From an uncultured Eubacteriales bacterium (GTDB lineage Bacteria; Bacillota; Clostridia; Monoglobales; Monoglobaceae), in NCBI GenBank assembly GCA_905198865.1, contig CAJKEB010000065.1, positions 1-9,625 on the forward strand: a DNA stretch of 9,625 nt, written 5' to 3'. Under the pieces are notes generated by a model, which worked only from the letters and a program-made list of their open reading frames with translations, had not been told where the DNA came from and did not search any database. Numbering within the stretch: the stretch's first letter is position 1; each line of letters opens with the position of its first letter. Made by a program: the position numbers and the translations under genes. This document shows, piece by piece, positions 6,798-9,625 of the stretch.

Positions 6798-7681
6798 TAG
6801 AATTAAGCGGAATAATAAACGTATATAAGCCGAAGGGCTTGACATCTCATGACGTAGTGAATAAGATACGCCGTATTTTGGGTATAAAAAAGGTTGGACA
6901 TACTGGGACTTTGGACCCTGACGCTGAGGGAGTTCTGCCCATTTGCGTAGGGCGTGCCACAAAGACAGCTGATATGCTCACCGCGTCCGATAAGCAGTAC
7001 AGGGCAAGAGTTACTCTCGGCAGCGCGACCGATACTCAGGACAGCTCCGGAAAAGTAATAAAATCTGCGGAAGTTAACGTGACAAAAGAAGATATTGAAA
7101 ATTCTGTTAAGAAGTTCATCGGTGATATTGACCAGATACCGCCGATGTATTCCGCTATAAAAATCGGAGGCAAGAAGCTCTATGAGCTTGCGAGAGAGAA
7201 TAAGACGGTTGAAAGACCGCCGCGGCGTATACATATCAGCAATATAAGTATAACCGGGTTTGACCTTGAAAACAACAGCTTTGAAATGATTGTTGATTGT
7301 TCAAAGGGTACGTATATCCGAACGCTTTCAAATGATATAGGCGAGGACCTTAAGTGCTTCGGGCATATGTCAGGTCTTGTGCGTACAAAAAGCGGCAGAT
7401 TTGATATATCGGCTTCGTATACGCTTGAAAAAATTGAAGAAATGTTCGCCTGCGGGGATTTGTCGTTTTTAGTCCCGGTTGACGAAATATTTTACGATTA
7501 TGAAAAGCTGACCGTTCATGATAAGGCGGCATTCATGATTTGCAACGGCGTGAAGGTCAGGGCGCCGAAAAATGCAGTTGATGGACTTGTGTACCGGGTA
7601 TATGACTCAAACGGCAAGTTTTTGACGATTTCGAGGTGTGAAAACGGACGTCTCAAGATATTAAAGACGTTTTATATGTGA
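6794..7681 (+). CDS. truB: tRNA pseudouridine(55) synthase TruB
   Basis: TruB isomerises U55 in the T-loop of nearly all elongator tRNAs. The 295-residue product shows the substrate-binding GIINVYKPKGLTSHDVV (6-22) and the catalytic motif GHTGTLDPDAEGVLPI (35-50), with D41 as the expected nucleophile. It also has Y69 in the KQYRARV strand, the QIPPMYSAIKIGGKKLYELAR segment (114-134) and CSKGTYIRTLSNDIG (169-183). The C-terminal region from about 232 is a PUA-like domain. The start overlaps the preceding stop as ATGA and the nearest GAGGA is about 15 nt away, so translation is probably coupled to nrnA. The family's usual GTLDPLATGVL reads GTLDPDAEGVL here, a modest variation beside the catalytic residue. 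Confidence 0.96.
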   Translation: MIELSGIINVYKPKGLTSHDVVNKIRRILGIKKVGHTGTLDPDAEGVLPICVGRATKTADMLTASDKQYRARVTLGSATDTQDSSGKVIKSAEVNVTKEDIENSVKKFIGDIDQIPPMYSAIKIGGKKLYELARENKTVERPPRRIHISNISITGFDLENNSFEMIVDCSKGTYIRTLSNDIGEDLKCFGHMSGLVRTKSGRFDISASYTLEKIEEMFACGDLSFLVPVDEIFYDYEKLTVHDKAAFMICNGVKVRAPKNAVDGLVYRVYDSNGKFLTISRCENGRLKILKTFYM

Positions 7682-7800
7682 TATAAAAGCTTTGCCTTAA
7701 GTGAAAAGTTTTTTGCGTAATAATATATTGGAATTTTGTTGGTTTTAAGAGAATGTGAACCTATCGAAGAGATTTGCACGATAAGGGGGTTAAGTTTTCT

Positions 7801-8742
7801 ATGGAATACTATGCTCAGGACGAATTGTTCGGCAGACATGATTTGGATAATTTAAGACTTAAGAACACTGCGGTTGCTCTCGGAGTGTTTGACGCCATGC
7901 ATTTGGGACATCTTGAAATCATTGATAATGTGGTAAAGTACGCACGCGAAAACGGACTTAAGTCCGCAGTGTATATGTTCCGCAATATTCCTAAAGGAGT
8001 TCTCACGCATACCGATATTAAAAATGTAAACCTGTTCAAAAAGCGTTTACATATACTTATGGAACACGGCGTCGATATTGCCATTGCCGAAAGGTTTACG
8101 GAGGAATATATGAAAATGCCGTACACCGATTTTGTGAAGAATTATCTTGTTGAAAAGTTCGACGCAAAGTATGTGTGTGCGGGGTTTAACTATCACTTTG
8201 GATATAAGGGTCTGGGAGATACGGAGAAGCTTAAGCAGCTTTGCGGTGAGTATGGAATAAAAGTAAATATTGCCGAGTGCAAGTCTCTTGATAAGCCGGT
8301 ATCAAGCACACTTTTGCGACATCTGATAGCGTCAGGTGAAATGGAAGAAGCTGCCAAGTATCTCGGCAGAACGTTTTCGGTCACAAGAAAAATCGAACAC
8401 GGCGAACAGCTCGGTCATACGATCGGCTTTCCGACAGCGAATATTCAGCTGCCCGATTTCCATGTTGTGCCGAAGTTCGGTGTTTATATTTCACGTGCAA
8501 AGGTGGACGGAAAGTGGTATCCGTCCATAACAAATGTAGGAGGAAAGCCGACTGTCGGAACAAACAAGCCATGTATTGAAACATATATGCTCGGCTTTGA
8601 CGGTGACGCATACGGCAAGGAAATAGAGATTGAATTTCATCACTACTTAAGACCGATTGAAAAGTTTGAAAGTATTGACGACTTAAAGGCTCAGCTCGAA
8701 AAGGACAAGGCGGCTTCAGCCGAGTATTTTAAGATTAATTAA
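7801..8742 (+). CDS. ribF: Bifunctional riboflavin kinase/FMN adenylyltransferase RibF
   Basis: RibF converts riboflavin to FMN and FMN to FAD. The 313-residue product has the normal length and both domains. The N-terminal adenylyltransferase domain holds GVFDAMHLGH (28-37, family GxFDGxHxGH), GFNYHFGYKGLGD (128-140) and PVSSTLLRHLIASGE (166-180). The C-terminal kinase domain holds HTIGFPTANIQLP (206-218, with PTAN at 211-214), NVGGKPTV (245-252) and E260 in ETYMLGF, the expected catalytic base. I chose the ATG at 801 of the 7000s (7801) over an in-frame TTG at 7774 because AAGGGGG (7783-7789) is 11 nt upstream. The adenylyltransferase domain is divergent: the usual FDPHP strand reads FRNIP. 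The 119-bp gap after truB has no convincing promoter and no FMN riboswitch, so expression probably depends on read-through. Confidence 0.93.
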   Translation: MEYYAQDELFGRHDLDNLRLKNTAVALGVFDAMHLGHLEIIDNVVKYARENGLKSAVYMFRNIPKGVLTHTDIKNVNLFKKRLHILMEHGVDIAIAERFTEEYMKMPYTDFVKNYLVEKFDAKYVCAGFNYHFGYKGLGDTEKLKQLCGEYGIKVNIAECKSLDKPVSSTLLRHLIASGEMEEAAKYLGRTFSVTRKIEHGEQLGHTIGFPTANIQLPDFHVVPKFGVYISRAKVDGKWYPSITNVGGKPTVGTNKPCIETYMLGFDGDAYGKEIEIEFHHYLRPIEKFESIDDLKAQLEKDKAASAEYFKIN

Positions 8743-8767
8743 AAGGGGCGGCTATCAGCCGTCCCTT
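8743..8767. terminator. Bidirectional terminator hairpin after ribF
   Basis: An 11-pair stem with one G-U pair and a 3-nt loop (8743-8753 with 8757-8767) begins immediately after the ribF stop. On the - strand it is followed by TTTTAATTAATCTT, a reasonable U-tract. On the + strand the following CAGTGTGTTATTG is a poor one. It therefore fits best as the terminator of the - strand gene at 8838-9134, while also limiting read-through from ribF. Confidence 0.7.
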
Positions 8768-8837
8768 CAGTGTGTTATTGACTTTAGTTCTTTTACATAA
8801 ATACTTAGTATGGCTTGTGTGCGATTGAAAACCGCAG

Positions 8838-9134
8838 TCATATTTGAAAAGCCGGCACTTTCTGCCATAGCAGAATATTGAGTATCGACGAAAGAATCCT
8901 GCTGTCAGTAATCACTGTATAGTTTCCGCTTCCTTCGTTCTTCTGACTTATTTCAACTGCTTCCCAAATAAGTATTCTGTCATTATCTGCAAACTGGACT
9001 TTTAATACATATCTATATTGATTGACGGTCAGTGTAATTCTGTAAATCTTAGAAGATGAGTCATATTCCGTATCTTTTGTAAGAGCATTTTTTACTGTTA
9101 TAAACTTACTTTTTTTAAATTCTCTTGTGGTCAT
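8838..9134 (-). CDS. Hypothetical protein, 98 residues, family not recognised
   Basis: I do not recognise this protein. The ATG (9134-9132 on the - strand) is preceded by AAAGGA (9148-9143) at an 8-nt spacing, which supports it as a real gene. The product has a Lys-rich N-terminus (REFKKSKF), then alternating short stretches that look like beta strands (KIYRITLTV, YRYVLKVQFA, RILIWEAVEI), a polar turn (SQKNEGSGN) and a hydrophobic C-terminal helix-like segment (RILSSILNILLW). It has no cysteine, signal peptide or clear membrane segment. It is convergent with ribF and shares the hairpin at 8743-8767 as terminator. Its promoter probably lies at 9182-9225, overlapping the inverted repeat there: TATAAA (9187-9182) and TTGAAA (9225-9220) are present on this strand but not at ideal spacing. 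If that repeat is invertible, this gene could be switched. Confidence 0.6.
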   Translation of the reverse strand: MTTREFKKSKFITVKNALTKDTEYDSSSKIYRITLTVNQYRYVLKVQFADNDRILIWEAVEISQKNEGSGNYTVITDSRILSSILNILLWQKVPAFQI

Positions 9135-9168
9135 AAGAATTTTCCTTTCAGCAAAATAATTTTCGGCA

Positions 9169-9230
9169 GCTGCTTGAAAATTTTATACACAAGTGATATA
9201 ATGTTTTTGCGCTTTTGTTTTTCAAGCAGC
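9169..9230. repeat. Perfect 12-bp inverted repeat flanking a promoter core
   Basis: GCTGCTTGAAAA (9169-9180) and TTTTCAAGCAGC (9219-9230) are exact reverse complements separated by 38 bp. Each arm contains TTGAAA, a -35 sequence, reading inward on its own strand. The TATAAT at 9197-9202 is exactly at the centre of symmetry. This may be a short invertible promoter, a two-site operator, or a coincidence. Confidence 0.55.
9174..9202 (+). promoter_or_regulatory. Strong + strand promoter inside the inverted repeat
   Basis: TTGAAA (9174-9179), a 17-nt spacer and a perfect TATAAT (9197-9202) with TG at 9194-9195 (extended -10). Transcription is expected to start at about G9209. No plausible gene with a ribosome-binding site follows before the terminator at 9243-9293. 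Confidence 0.65.
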
Positions 9231-9293
9231 AGCGCCGTTGGCGGGAGCAGTGGAATCTTTTGCGGAGAATCACTGCTCCCTGTTTTTTATTTT
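9209..9293 (+). ncRNA. Candidate small RNA of about 85 nt
   Basis: The unit is bounded by the promoter at 9174-9202 and a strong intrinsic terminator. The 5' end GCGCU (9209-9213) can pair with AGCGC (9231-9235), and CGCC-GUU-GGCG can form at 9233-9243 as an alternative. The ATG at 9201 lies in the -10 region, upstream of the predicted start, and cannot be used by this transcript. No Shine-Dalgarno with a start codon is visible inside. The family is not recognised and the RNA's target is unknown. Its 3' end faces another predicted RNA on the - strand. Confidence 0.5.
9243..9293 (+). terminator. Strong intrinsic terminator of the + strand small RNA
   Basis: GGGAGCAGTG (9243-9252) pairs perfectly with CACTGCTCCC (9271-9280) across an 18-nt loop, followed by TGTTTTTTATTTT (9281-9293). 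The reverse orientation has no U-tract after the stem, so it terminates only + strand transcripts. Confidence 0.85.
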
Positions 9294-9338
9294 GAGGCTA
9301 CACATACGATACCCCCTTTCTCAATAACCCCAATAATT

Positions 9339-9366
9339 AAAAAAGTGCGTAGCCGAAGCCACGCAC
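9339..9366 (-). terminator. Intrinsic terminator with UUCG tetraloop (- strand)
   Basis: On the - strand GUGCGUGGC (9366-9358) pairs with GCUACGCAC (9353-9345), nine pairs with one G-U, closed by C(UUCG)G, an unusually stable tetraloop. UUUUUU (9344-9339) and then AAUUAUU follow directly. This is a strong terminator for transcription entering from the right edge. Confidence 0.88.
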
Positions 9367-9487
9367 CAAAAACGCAGCTAAGATCTGATACTGCAACATA
9401 TCCAGCCAGCTTCGGCATGACAATCAAAGCATACGTTTTTAACTATAACGTACACCGAAGCTGAATAAAATATACCGGATATGTTGC
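9339..9487 (-). ncRNA. Candidate structured RNA of about 149 nt
   Basis: The predicted +1 (G9487) is also the first base of a long rod. An outer 11-bp helix pairs GCAACAUAUCC (9487-9477) with GGAUAUGUUGC (9403-9393). An inner 9-bp helix pairs CAGCUUCGG (9463-9455) with CCGAAGCUG (9415-9407). An apical 8-bp helix with two G-U pairs joins 9454-9447 to 9430-9437 around a 9-nt loop. A 13-nt strand (9476-9464) opposite 3 nt separates outer and inner helices, and a 14-nt bulge (9429-9416) separates inner and apical. A linker (9392-9367) leads to the terminator. No open frame fits. A short 6S-like RNA or a riboswitch-type leader are possible; neither is matched convincingly. Confidence 0.6.
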
Positions 9488-9493
9488 AAAACT

Positions 9494-9522
9494 ATTATAA
9501 CATATTTTGAAATTTATGTAAA
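9494..9522 (-). promoter_or_regulatory. Promoter of the - strand structured RNA
   Basis: On the - strand TTTACA (9522-9517, 5/6 to consensus) is followed by a 17-nt spacer and a perfect TATAAT (9499-9494) with an upstream TG (extended -10). The expected start is G9487, exactly where the outer helix of the RNA begins, so promoter and RNA fold support each other. Confidence 0.75.
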
Positions 9523-9553
9523 GGATATTTTTTGGAAATATTGGGGAGATATT

Positions 9554-9573
9554 AGTTAAACTATAGTTTAACT
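9554..9573. promoter_or_regulatory. 20-bp perfect palindrome, candidate operator
   Basis: AGTTAAACTA followed by its exact reverse complement TAGTTTAACT. It lies 31 bp upstream of the -35 of the - strand RNA promoter. On the - strand it directly abuts TAATAT (9554-9549), which could be a -10, so it could also control a second leftward start or a gene beyond the right edge. Long AT-rich dyads of this type are typical of MerR, MarR or TetR family operators, but no regulator gene is in the window. Positions 9574-9625 hold nothing I can assign. Confidence 0.5.
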
Positions 9574-9625
9574 TAATAAAGCCTAGCCCAGTTCCGCTTT
9601 TCACAACACATCTTAGGCGTGTTAT

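Noticed and set aside
7682..7800. FMN riboswitch or strong promoter upstream of ribF
   Set aside because: The gap is only 119 bp and shows no FMN-element helices. AT-rich pieces such as TAATAATATATT have no well-spaced -35.
9174..9464. 96-residue + strand open frame across the small RNAs
   Set aside because: It would start at TTG or at an ATG within the promoter, runs through a strong terminator and the complement of the structured RNA, has no ribosome-binding site, and its sequence is low-complexity Ser-rich at first, then irregular.
9339..9487. Identification of the - strand RNA as 6S RNA
   Set aside because: The rod is about 95 nt, roughly half the usual size, and the internal loops are one-sided instead of forming a central open bubble. 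Left as an alternative only.
9604..9623. AACAC/GTGTT hairpin at the right edge as a terminator
   Set aside because: Only five pairs with a 9-nt loop, and the window ends before any U-tract could be seen.
9573..9624. C-terminal end of a - strand gene entering from the right edge (ending WARLY, stop at 9575-9573)
   Set aside because: Only about 16 codons are visible, with no recognisable family and no codon evidence; another frame on the + strand is equally open.

Overview
The window looks like a chromosomal segment of a Firmicute, most likely a clostridial one. Every start is preceded by a purine-rich Shine-Dalgarno sequence, the promoters are sigma-A type (TTGACA/TATAAT), and the gene order rimP-nusA-rnpM-ylxQ-infB-rbfA-nrnA-truB-ribF is the transcription/translation operon of that phylum. 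NusA stops after its second KH domain plus an acidic tail, with no C-terminal AR repeats, which also fits Firmicutes. Genus cannot be fixed from the sequence alone.

Layout. Positions 1-130 hold a 17-bp dyad and two tandem candidate promoters for nrdR (131-589), the zinc-ribbon/ATP-cone repressor of ribonucleotide reductase genes. Positions 590-798 hold a strong promoter and a GAAA-capped hairpin with an interrupted U-tract, interpreted as an attenuator in front of the main operon. From 799 to 8742 nine genes run on the + strand with short gaps or overlaps: rimP (30S maturation), nusA (elongation/termination factor), rnpM/ylxR, ylxQ (L7Ae-like), infB (IF2), rbfA (30S maturation), nrnA-like DHH phosphoesterase (nanoRNA/pAp hydrolysis), truB (tRNA psi55 synthase) and ribF (FMN/FAD synthesis). 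Together they couple transcription elongation, ribosome maturation, translation initiation, RNA turnover and tRNA modification. A hairpin directly after ribF can serve as a terminator on both strands. The rpsO and pnp genes that follow ribF in B. subtilis are not found here.

Positions 8743-9625 are different in character: AT-richer, accessory-looking and dominated by regulatory and RNA signals. A 98-residue unrecognised protein is encoded on the - strand (8838-9134). To its right is a strong + promoter whose -35 lies in one arm of a perfect 12-bp inverted repeat (9169-9180 / 9219-9230). This promoter fires into a compact, apparently non-coding unit of about 85 nt ending in a strong terminator. 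The repeat geometry is that expected of a small invertible promoter: flipping the 38-bp core would aim the same promoter at the 98-residue gene. Facing this unit, on the - strand, a second promoter (9494-9522) starts a roughly 149-nt RNA (9487 to 9339) that folds into a long three-tier rod and ends in a C(UUCG)G-capped terminator. A 20-bp perfect palindrome (9554-9573) lies upstream of that promoter.

The housekeeping part is annotated with high confidence. The RNA genes, invertible promoter and attenuator are read from sequence patterns only and rest on inference.
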